Shown here: positions 1-10,144 of the stretch, in pieces
Layout: every line of letters begins with the position of its first letter
Numbering within the stretch: position 1 is the stretch's first letter
Origin: Parietichytrium sp. I65-24A
Taxonomy: Eukaryota; Sar; Bigyra; Thraustochytrida; Thraustochytriidae
Assembly: GCA_012862575.1 (NCBI GenBank)
Contig: BLSF01000030.1
Coordinates: 375,584-439,583 of the forward strand
DNA length: 64,000 nucleotides
Direction: 5' to 3'
Notes under the pieces: model-generated
Seen by the model: only the letters and a program-made list of their open reading frames with translations
The model's database searches: none
Told to the model about the DNA's origin: nothing
Program-made: the position numbers and the translations under genes

Positions 1-608
1 CAAGTCAGTCTGAAGAGCAAGCTCTCATCAGCCGGTTTGTCGTTGAGCGCGAGGGCAACTTTACGTGTCCTGTCAATTGTGCCGCAATATTTGTGTCTCA
101 GAGACTCCTTCAAACCTCTGAGGCTCTCGTGCGCTCTGGTCTCTCGGCATCAAGTGAGTTGCATGTGGCTCAGCATTCTTTAGCCAAAACTATCGCGAAA
201 GACGTTTCAAGAATTAGAGAGATTCCGATCGTGAAAGCTTTGGACGGCGTAAAAAGTCTCACTTCAGTGAAGGATCTTTCAGCCGCAGGGGTGTTGCCTC
301 GCATCGTAAAGAACCGCAGGCTCCTCGGCGGGGTGTCTATAGTCGAGTTCGAGCCCCGAGTCGAGCCCGGCGACGAATCTGGGCTGCAGCTCGTGGCCTG
401 GTTTCGAGTTGCAGAGTTCAACAGTAGAACCAGGTTTGAGATTTCGCTAGGAATCCCTCGCCTCGCGCGCTTCATCGTGGCCAAATTGATTAGCTCGGAG
501 GATCGCATGGCGATGGCTGGGCAAACGCAAGACTCTCCAAACATTGATTGCTCAGGAATTTACGCTTACGGCCAGGTGCTGGAACTCTCTGGGAACAAAG
601 CCTTGTGA
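1..608 (+). CDS. 3' end of an unrecognised protein (5' partial)
   Basis: The frame is open from the left edge of the window (first full codon at base 3) to a stop at 606-608, giving about 201 residues of a C-terminal region. The internal candidate start near 93 is a GTG, so I read this as the end of a gene that begins outside the window. I do not recognise the family. The sequence is mixed alpha/beta in character, with a hydrophobic, strand-like stretch (VAWFRVAEF) followed by a helical IPRLARFIVAKLI segment. No signal peptide or membrane segment is visible. The coding call rests on the long open frame and reasonable residue composition only; an antisense open frame over 170-544 is judged a shadow. 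Confidence 0.5.
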   Translation, partial: SQSEEQALISRFVVEREGNFTCPVNCAAIFVSQRLLQTSEALVRSGLSASSELHVAQHSLAKTIAKDVSRIREIPIVKALDGVKSLTSVKDLSAAGVLPRIVKNRRLLGGVSIVEFEPRVEPGDESGLQLVAWFRVAEFNSRTRFEISLGIPRLARFIVAKLISSEDRMAMAGQTQDSPNIDCSGIYAYGQVLELSGNKAL

Positions 609-1176
609 TATAGTTGTGTGTGCAATTGATGGCCGCGCACAAGTAGCGCTGCTTTATGTAAATACGTGCGTGTACGATATTTTTTATTATTACCGTGAGA
701 AAACTGAAGTTTCTTTTATTTTTTTCTCATCTATATCTTTAAAAACGTTATGTTCTGCGCAACGCTTGAGTCAGTGGAAAATCGCTGTAGAGCTTGGGAT
801 GGTGGACAAGAGCTGAACATCATCGTACTTTTCAAGCTATAAAAAATAAAAAATAAAAAATGAGCATATGTGTCTCTTTTAAAATCTTGTGTATCTATTT
901 ATAATTACATTCGCAACTTTTACCAGCTTCAACTTTGGTCGCCAGGAGTGCTTTTCAAAACCCACGGCCACAACCATCAGAGCATCTCTCAATCACCGCT
1001 CCTTGACCTAAATACGCCACATTACAACTGCAAAGATCGCGAGCCTGGAGACTACCGCGCAGTCTATCCCCAGAACGAAACGCAAAGTCCTCACACTGGG
1101 ACACGCCAGCTCCAAACCAGTACCTGGGGCGGGAGCGCCACTCCCGATTCAGCCATTCGAAAATGATGACAGACAT
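609..1176. other. Intergenic spacer
   Basis: AT-rich at 660-900, including a short AAATAAAAAATAAAAAATG run at 842-861 that may hold polyadenylation signals for the gene ending at 608. No convincing coding region is seen. Confidence 0.5.
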
Positions 1177-1752
1177 TCAGAGGACCACCTCCACCTTGAG
1201 CCGTTTGGTCCTCCTGTCGTGGTCCTCGGCATCGTCCATCTCCCTGAGCACACCACAGTTCATCAGCGCTTGCACAGCCTCCGCGTCCGCTTCATCTCCT
1301 TCGAGCGCCATGCTCTTTGGCGCGTCCAAAATCTTGTCCCACAGTCCTTGCGGATCATCCGGGAACGCCGTTTTCGCCACATGTCGTATTGCGCTTTCGA
1401 TGGCCTTTTCAATCCCCTCTCGCGCAGCGCTGCCGGAATATTCCTCGCCGTTCTCCTTTGCAGCGTCGGAAAACGCGTTATTTCCGAGTGTGTCCGCGAG
1501 GACAGCGAGTTCAGCGCGGGTTTTCTTAAGCGCGAGTACTCGCTTCTCCAGAGCGCGCACTTGCTCCGCCGCCGTCGATTCCGCTAAGATCAGCGCGCGC
1601 GTCTCCTGCCGCACAACCTCCCGCGCCACTGCGGTGCCGACCGCAGCGGAATCCGCGCACGGCGCGCGCCATTCCTGCAACAGCTCCGCGCTCAGTCCGG
1701 CCTCTTGCGCGTGCAACGTGCGCAGCGCCGCCGGCGCCGAGTCCGCGTTCAT
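1177..1752 (-). CDS. Hypothetical coiled-coil protein
   Basis: A 191-residue product if translation starts at the ATG at 1750-1752; the frame is open about 66 bases further upstream but has no earlier ATG there. The protein is Ala/Glu-rich. A heptad-like stretch at about residues 70-100 (LEKRVLALKKTRAELAVLAD) should form a coiled coil. The tail is basic (DRRTKRLKVE) and could be a nuclear localisation signal. No catalytic motif or membrane segment is visible. Small coiled-coil proteins of this kind are common in kinetochore and vesicle-tether complexes, but nothing lets me assign it. GC content is clearly higher than in the flanks, which supports a real gene. Confidence 0.55.
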   Translation of the reverse strand: MNADSAPAALRTLHAQEAGLSAELLQEWRAPCADSAAVGTAVAREVVRQETRALILAESTAAEQVRALEKRVLALKKTRAELAVLADTLGNNAFSDAAKENGEEYSGSAAREGIEKAIESAIRHVAKTAFPDDPQGLWDKILDAPKSMALEGDEADAEAVQALMNCGVLREMDDAEDHDRRTKRLKVEVVL

Positions 1753-2221
1753 CCGCACGCAACACGCAACACGCTCCCACACCTGTTCACTGTTCAGTGT
1801 TAAGTGTTCAGTGTTCACTATTCGCGGACACCGCCCGGAGCGCCACTTGGATCAGATCGAAGGCGGTCGCGCAACACTCTTCCTCGTTAGGGGAACGTTC
1901 CGGGAGCGACGCCGAGTGTCCAGAGAGGGAAACCTGTATGCGTATGTGTGTGTGTATGTGTGCGTATGCGCTTATGTGTGTGTTGGTGTGGGGTCCTCTG
2001 TGGGCACTTGGACTTGGAGTGTGCGTGGCTTTTGAACTTTTGAAAGTTTGTATCCCCTTGCTTAGTCGTTTCTGTAACCTAAGACATCGCATCATTCATG
2101 GTTAGAGGTTGAGATTTCAATGTCAGAGTTGTCAGAGTGTCAGAGTGTCAGAGTGGGTGGTTCGACTTGGTTTGATTTGTACAGTTTGTGTTGTTGTTGT
2201 TGTTGTTGTTGCTGCTGCTGC

Positions 2222-2257
<36 letters not shown>

Positions 2258-2574
2258 CATGGTCGTCGCTGTGTCATCTCAGATATCGAAGTTGCCACAT
2301 ATGTCACTCGGACTCCGGGGGCAGTGGTCGTTTTCCCCAAAATCGCGAGTTGTTTGCGATTGTGCACTCCCACTCGCGCGAGGGTAAAATTGGCCGTGGT
2401 TTTGTGGGCTTGGAGAACCGGAGTGAGGGCGTGGAGGAGTATCCAGGTCGTGGAATATGAGTTAGAATATCAATGAACTACGGATGAACGGATTCTTCGG
2501 TACGCGAGCACCGGTCCCAGATCCACGGATATGTACAGATAAATAAAAAAGTGAGCACCATTCGGTTCTCGTTC
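1753..2574. other. Intergenic spacer with simple repeats
   Basis: Holds a TG-rich tract around 1938-2000, a short GTCAGAGT direct repeat near 2122-2152, and a TTG/CTG triplet array at 2191-2257. Triplet frames run through as poly-Leu, poly-Cys or poly-Val, but none has supporting non-repeat sequence, so no gene is called. Confidence 0.5.
2191..2257 (+). repeat. (TTG/CTG)n microsatellite
   Basis: About 22 triplets, mostly TTG with a central block of CTG. It lies outside any supported gene. A second, longer TTG array lies at 61006-61106. Confidence 0.95.
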
Positions 2575-3570
2575 TCAGAGAGACGAAGAAGACGACGAGG
2601 ATGCGGGAGGATTCCGCAGCACTGTGGTCCATATAATTGGGGCATCCGTCTCTACGTACACTGTGTCTGACTCAAAGCTATTGGACGAGCTGACCAGTCC
2701 ACCAAACTGCAACGTCTGGTCATTCAGATCCCACTCCAAGCCCTGCGTGGTCACTTTAGCCGGCCCGCCAAGAGGAAGAAGTCCGCAAGTTTTCAACTCT
2801 ATATCTGGATTCCTGACCACCTTGTGCCGTCCAGTATCGAGCAGAAATGCCATCGAGCTATTGGCTAGAAGAACTAGCCGCTTGAATTTCTTGTTCCTGG
2901 GAACATCAATCCATCGTCAGTCACCAACACATCGCAAGAGGTTTGACAGACTTTTGGCAGAGCCCCATGGCGCACCTACGGGCACCACGAGCCGAATCAC
3001 TCTTCTCGAACGATAAAACCCATCCAACGCACTCATCACTCTTCAGGAACGATAAAACCCATCTAACGCACTCATCGCCACATATTCGCTGCCCCAAAAG
3101 AAAAGAAGAAACCACAACCACCCAACGTACCATTTGTAAAGCATATTCAAATTCGCAAACTCGTGGTCCAATCTTCCGCCCAGCGCGCCAACCACCAACA
3201 CATCTCTATGCAATGCTTGATCGCCCCATCTTTGTTCCAGCGTCAACAACGCCTTTTCCATATCGTGAGACTCTTGTTCCTCCACGCGCACAATTCTGAC
3301 GCCACATGCTCGGTAAGCCTCCTCTACTTCACCGTCTAGCGAGTCCAGGTCGCCCACTATCGCCCACGGTTTCCGCGCCTCTGCGGAGGAGTCCCCCTCC
3401 GCTAGGCACCACGCTAGCCAGGAGTTAGCGCCACCGTCCGCGCACACTGTACACTCCGCCGCCGCGTACGCTTTGCGAAGCACAATCGCCGGGCAGTTGA
3501 ACGCGTCCAGCACAACCAGCCCAGCTGCACTCGCACCGCCGGCCCACCCAGTGTGATGCTCCATCTGCAT
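2575..3570 (-). CDS. Thiamine pyrophosphokinase, two exons
   Basis: Transfers pyrophosphate from ATP to thiamine to make thiamine diphosphate, normally in the cytosol. I join exon 1 (3570-3131) to exon 2 (2896-2575) across a 234-bp intron at 3130-2897 (GTACGT...CCCAG). The frame is kept and gives 253 residues, close to the family's usual size. Family motifs: DGGANSW (45-51), GDLDS (73-77), an SHDMEKAL segment with the family Asp (about 103) and GGRLDH (131-136). Exon 2 adds the C-terminal beta domain with its typical Gly-Leu-Glu-Trp segment, a VSSSNS motif and a VETDAPIIW end. The splice restores the expected LYKW-NKKFKRLVLLA transition. A second ATG two codons later (3562-3564) could also start translation. 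The intron carries a 39-bp tandem repeat. Confidence 0.92.
2998..3076. repeat. 39-bp tandem repeat within the thiamine pyrophosphokinase intron
   Basis: Two near-identical units (about 2998-3036 and 3037-3075) share GAACGATAAAACCCATC and AACGCACTCATC and differ at about three positions. They lie wholly inside the 234-bp intron. Confidence 0.85.
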
Positions 3571-5287
3571 CGCAAAATTTTATATTTTATTGAAATAGTG
3601 TCCGCGCTGTAGTCAGTGAGTAGGAGGCCGGCCAGTGCGCCCCACAAGTGAGTCTTGCGATGTTCAGTGGACCAACAACCCTGGCAGGTGTGCGCTGGGT
3701 TCTTTCCAATGCTCTTTTCTGTTCGCTGCGTTCCTTCGGTCGTAGTCTTCCTACGCTTTGTGGTAGTAGTAGAGGCAGTCTTCTTTTAGCAGTAGTGGTG
3801 CGACGAACGGTACGGGTTGCCATGGTTTTCCTTATAAACAAGTGCTAGCATACATAGAAAAACAATTTAGCCCCGTGAACACCGTGAACAGATTTTTTTT
3901 TTGTAAATTGATTTTCATGGTGGGGGTTGCAGATTGCTGTTGGCGACGATGATGAAACCAAGAGTGCATCTCATGAGTCGCAGTGACAGCGATGATACTC
4001 TCTATTGCACCAAGAGTCACAAGGCCATTGTGGCCCCACATTTCGTCAGACGCTCTCCTGTTCTCCGAGTAGATCTCCTTTGCGTCGTCATCTGGCTCTG
4101 TCAAAGCGCGAATGGGGAAAGAATGGTGAATTTGGTGTGCATCGCGGAGATACTTGTAGGAGCGAGTTCGTGAAAGATATTGGAATCGAAGATTTATCGA
4201 GTGAGCGAAGAAATACCGCATACCGAGGGTGCCGTTCCGGTGGGAGTTGCCTCTTGCAAAATACCTGAATCATTCCTTGGATACCTCGCCGGCCACCAAA
4301 GAAAATTGTTTCGACAGTCAACAATTAGCAAACGATGCAACCTCATGTTTCAAAATCGAAAGGGCTTGATTAAACAGCGACTTGCGACAACAACTTCAAA
4401 GTTCTTGTGTATTGATGCTCTCTGGAAAGTTGAAAAGTGGATGCTCGCCTCAATCCCAGGCAGCTCAAAGATGGTCCCAGTCGTTTGGAGCTTGCTTGTG
4501 GCATGAAGCAAACCGATGAAGTTGTGATTCTTCGTTTTCAAGAGTTTCGCGTTAGAAACGATGATTTCGAAGAAGCCCTTGGGCAATTCTGGGGGAACCA
4601 GCAATAGTCCTACCAAAATGCAGAGATACATGCAGTGCGGGTAGACAATTGTTGCCAGAAAAGATCATCGATCAAGAAAGTCTTCAGCTCGAGCTGACAT
4701 ATTCTGAGCTCANTCTTATATCCCAATGATTCTGGAATTCTTTACTATATCGTGCTAATTAGCCATCGGCGCTGCGGTATTGCGTTCCTCATAGAACCAA
4801 ACAACTGAAGTAGTAGCACTGAGGGTAGTAAGGCTCTGGCGAGATGGTTCCGTATCTGTTGTCTGAGTGACAGAGCGCGAAAGAGAGAGAGAGATAGAGA
4901 GAGAGAGAAAGAGGGAAAGCCAAACAAGAACGAAAGACAGTGAACAAGAAGAACAACGCCGTCGAGACCGCGAAGAGCGCAACAAACAAAGAGCGATAGA
5001 CCGAAAGAGCGAGACGAACAACGGAGAGACAGCCAACTAAACATTTGAAAAAAGTGTTTGGAAGGACAGCTGGAAAACGTCTCCCAACTTGGGCAACTTG
5101 CCTCACATTGGATACATCTCATTGTCTCGAAGCAGCAATTGCGTACCGGTGATCGCGTCATTGCGCACGGGGAAAGCTACGGCGCCAGCGAGAGAGCTGA
5201 GGAGAAGGAATCGCAGATTATAACGGGAAAGTACGGCGCAAACAGCGAGCATCTGAATACTGAATTTCTGAATTCTGAAAGTTTATT
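3571..5287. other. Long spacer with small unexplained open frames
   Basis: No recognisable gene. Minus-strand frames at 3587-3823 (very basic, begins MATRTVRRTTTAKRR), 3832-4221 (contains a HQIHH cluster) and 4350-4631 (hydrophobic N-terminus) each have an ATG, but no family match or convincing splice links. A purine-rich stretch with AGAGAGAG and AAAGAG runs lies at about 4866-5030. A single undetermined base (assembly gap) is at 4713. Confidence 0.4.
4713..4713. other. Undetermined base (probable contig join)
   Basis: A lone N. Unlike the other three Ns in the window, I see no duplicated sequence around it. Confidence 0.9.
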
Positions 5288-5809
5288 ATGGAGCACGAAG
5301 ATGGACAGGACTTCATGTCCGCGGACCTTCGAGCGTCGTTCAAGGAGCTCGAGGACCTGGTGAATGAGTTTGGTGGAAAAGAGTCGGTGCCTTCGGCGAG
5401 GTTCATTGCAAGTGCGGTGGGAGGCATGGTGGACGAGGCGGCCGTGGCTCATATAGTGCACCAACAGGAGGAAGCTATTGGAAAACTCAAGGGCGCGACG
5501 CTCAAGCTCCGCTCGTTCAATGCTTTCTCCGAGAGAAAATTGGGTGGGCCTCAGGGAGACATTATTGCCGGTCAAATGAAAGTAAGTGAGCACATGTTTT
5601 CCTCGAAGTTTTCTTTAAATCCCTGGAAATGGCCTTCGGGAAAGGTGCATCTGACGTTTGTTTTTCTTTCTTCAATTTTGATTCGCGCACAGGAGCTGGA
5701 GGCGCTGATCGGTCGGCTGAACCGCGTGGTTGGTCGAGTAGACTCATTGCAGTCGAGAGTGAGCAAAGAGTTGGACCGTAGGAAGAGAGGGCGCGGCACG
5801 AAACACTGA
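5288..5809 (+). CDS. KxDL-domain (KXD1/BORC-like) subunit, two exons
   Basis: Starts at the ATG at 5288. The frame is open throughout, but a clear GTAAGT...GCGCACAG intron (5582-5692, 111 bp) interrupts it in phase. Splicing 5288-5581 to 5693-5809 gives 136 residues. The spliced product ends in a two-part helical region. First comes a Gln-Gln-Glu-Glu-rich helix leading to LRSFNAFSERKL, like the family's LLNFNNLSxxRL. Then comes MKELEALIGRLNRVVGRV, like its MKxDLDxIxxRIRxLK segment. KXD1 belongs to the BORC and BLOC-1 related complexes that position lysosomes through Arl8 and kinesin. The exact KxDL tetrapeptide reads KELE here. The tail is basic (RRKRGRGTKH). The assignment is by pattern and moderate; removing the intron is what makes the domain continuous. 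Confidence 0.6.
   Translation: MEHEDGQDFMSADLRASFKELEDLVNEFGGKESVPSARFIASAVGGMVDEAAVAHIVHQQEEAIGKLKGATLKLRSFNAFSERKLGGPQGDIIAGQMKVSEHMFSSKFSLNPWKWPSGKVHLTFVFLSSILIRAQELEALIGRLNRVVGRVDSLQSRVSKELDRRKRGRGTKH
5582..5692 (+). other. In-frame intron of the KxDL-like gene
   Basis: Donor GTAAGT at 5582 and acceptor TTCGCGCACAG ending at 5692. It is 111 bp (37 codons) with no stop, so the unspliced message also reads through and would insert 37 mostly hydrophobic residues between the two helices. Confidence 0.75.
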
Positions 5810-7755
5810 AACAAGGCCTTCTTGAAAATCCTGTGTAAATGTATGTAAAGTGCATCATAAGAAAGCTTTCGAGCCACTTTGTCGCAAAGGTACGTATTCA
5901 AGAGGTGCATCGATGTGTCAGAAATTGTGCTTCCGCTCTGATGGAAATACGGAACGTCCAAGCACCGATTCTTTTCAGCATTTTTTTGAAATCTTGGAAA
6001 ACAAGTGGACTCCAGTGATAAAAGGAATCGTGTTCCTGTTGAACGAGTTGTTAGGATATATCTGTTGAGCCATATAAACAAGAGCGAAGGAAGTGCAGAT
6101 ACACGGAAGGAGAATCTGAAATTAATTTTCTCTCTTCTCTCAAGTTTTATGTGGAAAGTGTTGATAAGTTATACGTCAACTCTTGCAGGACCTCGTCGAT
6201 GCCAAGGAAGGCGACGGCTTGCATAGAACTGTGACGAATGGGTGGTCGAGTAGGGATACGCGATAGCGTCTCATAAAAAGTCAACAAAGGATAGTCTAGC
6301 TGGGGTCATGCTCTGGCTCTGGCTCTGGCTCTTCATCGTGGAGTGGCAAAGAGCCGTGATTTGCTCAAGTAATTATCGGAATCCGCAATAAGTTGTTCAA
6401 TTAAAAGTACAACGAAGGAAGGCCGTCGTGATTTGTCGTGATGCTGTTTGGTAACTCCATCGAAGTTCAGTACAAGAAACTTGTATTATCTCTTCATTAC
6501 CACTACTCCTATTGGTCTCATGATCCAATTCGAGACACAAGAAATTTGTTTCTGTCAACCGGGAAACTGGTGTGTTGAAGACACTGGGAACAACTGTGCC
6601 CGATCACAAACTGCAGCCCTGGCAGGTTGCTTCGCACAACCGTATCCTTTGTCGACGGATGGATTAATCGTACGCACAACAGGGGTTCCGCCCGATACCT
6701 GTTACGAGTACCAGATCACAACACCCCACCTTCCGATAGGGTTTGTTTACGCTGTCACTTCGTGGCTTCACTTGAGATCACGACTGAGACGGCGCTGCTG
6801 CAGTTACTCACAGTCAATGCTAAAGCTAACATTCCGCGCATCGGCGTATAACAAACCTACCTGTCTTCGCAACCCGGATGAGGGTATTATAACCGATAAA
6901 CAACGAGAAACGCCGCAGGCCCCCCCCTGACAACCGTCAACGGAGAAACGCGGAGAGAACAAATGCAGTACTCACCATCAGTGCAACTAAAGCAGGTGCA
7001 CAACCAGACGAGAAAGAACCATTCACTATCAAAGAAAATGAATTTGGAACCACCAAACCTACTGCCGAAAAAAAGAACTGCAATGGCTTCACCTACTGAC
7101 TGTACATCCTGAAAGTTCAGCGACAAATCAATATGCACACGTTACGAGTGAGAAGCTCGATTCTAGTCTAGCCTCGCCACCAAACGCACGAAACTCTTAC
7201 CAAATCATACCAAATCAGTCCTGGCTATCGGTGCTATCGGTGCCTACTAAATGAAAGCGGGACCAAAAGAGTCCAGTAAGAGCACCATAGTACTTTCGAT
7301 TGACAAGCGTGGAGATGGAGCGTGTTGTGCGTAGAGTGCCTTAGAGTCTGATGTCTGGAGGGCCGATTCGTACACTGATTCAACTGATTCAGATATACTT
7401 CGCCGAGTAGGAACGGAGCAAAGAGGACAGGAGGGAAGAAAGAGGACGGCCACATTGGGAGGCAGACTTGTTGTTGTTGTTGTTGGGCACAGAACGCCAA
7501 AGGCACAAAGGCCACGATCTGTATTGCATACTTTCGTGCTCCGGGACCGCACACACCGCGCATTGAGAGAGGATTCACGAGAGCGGACAGCACGCTGGGT
7601 GTCTTTCTTGCGGCCAAGGAGCCCGCGAACTGCGAGGAAGAGTGTCGCGATTAGCTCGGTTGACAGGCCGTTGAAAAAGGCCCGAGCTCTCCGCTCAGGA
7701 GCGGTCTTGATAGTTAGCACCTGCCCTTTGCAGCAGTGCTTTGAGAGCAGTGAAG
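5810..7755. other. Spacer without a recognisable gene
   Basis: Contains a TCTGGCTCTGGC run near 6311-6331, one copy of a dispersed 52-bp repeat at 6723-6774 and a (TTG) run near 7468-7483. A plus-strand frame at 6448-6930 is Cys-containing but has only a TTG start and overlaps the repeat, so it is not called. The stretch from about 7400 to 7755 is the likely promoter and leader of the sulfatase gene. Confidence 0.4.
6723..6774 (+). repeat. Dispersed 52-bp repeat, copy 1
   Basis: Matches 39106-39157 over 52 bases with a single difference by eye. Here it lacks the inverted partner arm that the other copy has. Confidence 0.85.
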
Positions 7756-9912
7756 ATGAGGATTTCCTTCACATGCGCTGTATTGGCGATTTCCTGGTAC
7801 GTATCACGGGGCCTGGAGGTCCGTCAAAGTTTTCAGAACTTGGACTCACGGTCCACCGAGCGCAAATTGACATCCGTCACATACACGCGGCCAAATATTC
7901 TCCTCATTCTTGCTGACGACCTTGGGGTGGGGTCGTTTGAGACCTCACAAGCTATAGAGCTTGGTCTCTACAGAGTGACAGACTCCGTACCGCGCATGCC
8001 AAATGTATATAATCTCTCCCAGAAAGGGCTGGTGTTTGAGCGCTCCTACACGGACTCTCCGATTTGCAGCGCAAGCCGCTACGCTATAATGACTGGTATT
8101 CCGATCGGAAGCAAATTTTCTCGCGTTCGAGGAAATAGTGGTGTAGGCGAAGACCAGAACATGTCAACGAACGGTGAAGTTGCGTTCCCGCGGTACTTGA
8201 AGGAGCTCAACTACACCACTGCAATGTTCGGAAAGTGGGGTTTTCTCGAAGCTCCAAGCGAGTGCGGGTTTGACTATTACTTAGGAACCAAGACCCATCT
8301 GGACAGTCAAAGGTTTTTTGCTGAGAGCCTTACGGAGGAAAAGAATGGCACACTGAAGACGACCACTGCCTACACTCCAAATAACTCTGGCATCACAACT
8401 GGAGCGCTGGAAACCAAATATTGCAACCTTGGAGCCAAGCGAGATTGTGATTACATTCCAGACGTGCTGCACACTCAGGCTCTCAACTGGCTCGATGAGA
8501 ATGCCAATGGCGAGAACCCATTCTTTCTATACTACGCCTCTCAGATTCCTCACGACGGAGGGGATGATACCAGTGGAAAAGGGAATATCTTGCCGATCCC
8601 TTCGTACAGTGGACCAGACGACTGTGAAACATGCATCGATTACTCAGGATCGGCATATGGTGACTACTTTGCCCGCCTGCGTGCGATGGGATCGGCCATC
8701 ACCAACCACCTCGACGTGCACATCGGAGAATTGGTGGACAAGTTAATTGAGCTCGACGTATATGAAGACACTCTCATTGTTATCACGTCCGACAACGGCC
8801 CCGCGACTGATATTTCTATATCTGACACACAAGAGTCCAAAGTACTGGATAGCCCGTTTGACGCCAACGGACCATTCTCCGGGGCCAAGAGACAGCTCTA
8901 CGAGGGTTCTGTGCGCATGCCGAATCTCTTTGTGTGGCCGGCCGTGGTAGAGTCTAACACTATCGTCTCCCAAACCATCCAACATTCGGATCTTGCTCCT
9001 ACACTGCTCCAAGCTGCCGGTTGGGTAGGCGCTTTGCCTCCGCAGTACAGCGGCATATCTTTCTTGCCGTCACTACTCTTTGCCAATGCGGTTGGATCCT
9101 TGCAAGACACTCACGAATACGTCTACAACGAAATATGCTATAGAGATCCAGCTGAGCTTCGTGCTGCTCGAATGTGTGACTTTGCTCTTCTCTTCGGCTC
9201 AGATCTGGAGTATCGGTCTGAATGGACCGCGAGATACCCGGATCAAATGGACTTGACCATTCAGAAGTTGAAGAAAGGATTTAGCAACGGGGCGGGGAAT
9301 CTCACTATGGACGAGTTGTACGCGGATTCAGATGGGGACTTTTACCCCTTTGTTCGAGATCTCACCAGCGATGTTTTGGAGGAAACAAACGTGGCAACTT
9401 CGGCACTGGTAACTGACGCTGCTGACATTGCGATTGCTCATCGCATCGTCCCAATTGACGAAAGCGATCAAGTGATCCCAACGCTCCCGCCAACCAGTGA
9501 GCCTCGAGGCTCCGGTGAAGAGGTCCGCATCATGTTTGTCACTTCGTCGCCGAGCGAAAGCCCGACCACGTCTCCAACAACAGCCTCTCCAACCACTTCA
9601 GCGCCCACCACAGCTCCCACCTTTCCACAGCCGACGAAATCCCCGACGACTTCGCCTCCTACTACCGCGGCCCCAACCACAACACCGACGGAACCCACCA
9701 GCTCTCCATCTACGGCACCTTCGGCAGAGCGTTCCCAGTCGCCAACCTTTGCGCCAACAGCTGATCCCACTCAGTCTCCAACTTCAATAGACGAGGCGAA
9801 CGGGCTCAGCTCGGCGCCAAGCAGTACTGCTTCCCGAAATTTTGTCGTCACAGAGCTTGGCCTGACTCTCGCAGTCTCAACCTTTGTTTGTTTGGCGGAA
9901 TTCTTTTCTTAG
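7756..9912 (+). CDS. Secreted or GPI-anchored sulfatase with Pro/Thr-rich stalk
   Basis: Hydrolyses sulfate esters, probably on extracellular carbohydrate. The ATG at 7756 gives 718 residues and a clean signal peptide (about 1-19). The frame opens at a TTG 15 bases earlier, which I reject. Sulfatase family features: RPNILLILADDLG (46-57, with metal-binding Asp54 and Asp55), an SPICSASR active-site segment in which Cys104 would become formylglycine, FGKWGF near 165, and a SDNGP metal motif further on. The active-site motif is C-x-A-x-R rather than the common C-x-P-x-R. After about residue 580 comes a low-complexity stalk of SPTT/APTT units. The C-terminus is hydrophobic (LGLTLAVSTFVCLAEFF), fitting a GPI signal or a membrane anchor. 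It converges with the DGAT2-like gene, with 232 bp between stops. Confidence 0.93.
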   Translation: MRISFTCAVLAISWYVSRGLEVRQSFQNLDSRSTERKLTSVTYTRPNILLILADDLGVGSFETSQAIELGLYRVTDSVPRMPNVYNLSQKGLVFERSYTDSPICSASRYAIMTGIPIGSKFSRVRGNSGVGEDQNMSTNGEVAFPRYLKELNYTTAMFGKWGFLEAPSECGFDYYLGTKTHLDSQRFFAESLTEEKNGTLKTTTAYTPNNSGITTGALETKYCNLGAKRDCDYIPDVLHTQALNWLDENANGENPFFLYYASQIPHDGGDDTSGKGNILPIPSYSGPDDCETCIDYSGSAYGDYFARLRAMGSAITNHLDVHIGELVDKLIELDVYEDTLIVITSDNGPATDISISDTQESKVLDSPFDANGPFSGAKRQLYEGSVRMPNLFVWPAVVESNTIVSQTIQHSDLAPTLLQAAGWVGALPPQYSGISFLPSLLFANAVGSLQDTHEYVYNEICYRDPAELRAARMCDFALLFGSDLEYRSEWTARYPDQMDLTIQKLKKGFSNGAGNLTMDELYADSDGDFYPFVRDLTSDVLEETNVATSALVTDAADIAIAHRIVPIDESDQVIPTLPPTSEPRGSGEEVRIMFVTSSPSESPTTSPTTASPTTSAPTTAPTFPQPTKSPTTSPPTTAAPTTTPTEPTSSPSTAPSAERSQSPTFAPTADPTQSPTSIDEANGLSSAPSSTASRNFVVTELGLTLAVSTFVCLAEFFS

Positions 9913-10144
9913 TGTACAGGAGTTGTATTTTTGAAAATAGATTGAGAAACCAAAGGTCAATTATTTTATTCATTCACGGTCAATGAAAACATTTCGCCAA
10001 AAAGGAAAGATTACGCGCGCACAAGTCCGCCGCAATCTTTCTCCGAGTTTACACATTCAAACACAGATCAACCGTATTGTATCTATCAATATACCATCAA
10101 TCACAGCCAGTTGTCGACGCCAAAGGCATATTTTACTGTCAGAT

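Noticed and set aside
2109-2476. Poly-Val, poly-Cys and poly-Leu frames
   Set aside because: All come from the TTG/CTG array; no supporting homologous sequence on either side.
3832-4221. Minus-strand frame with a HQIHH cluster that recalls His-box hydroxylases or desaturases
   Set aside because: Only one His-box-like cluster, no membrane segments, wrong order and spacing for the known families.
6448-6930. Cys-containing plus-strand frame
   Set aside because: TTG start, and its middle is the dispersed 52-bp repeat.
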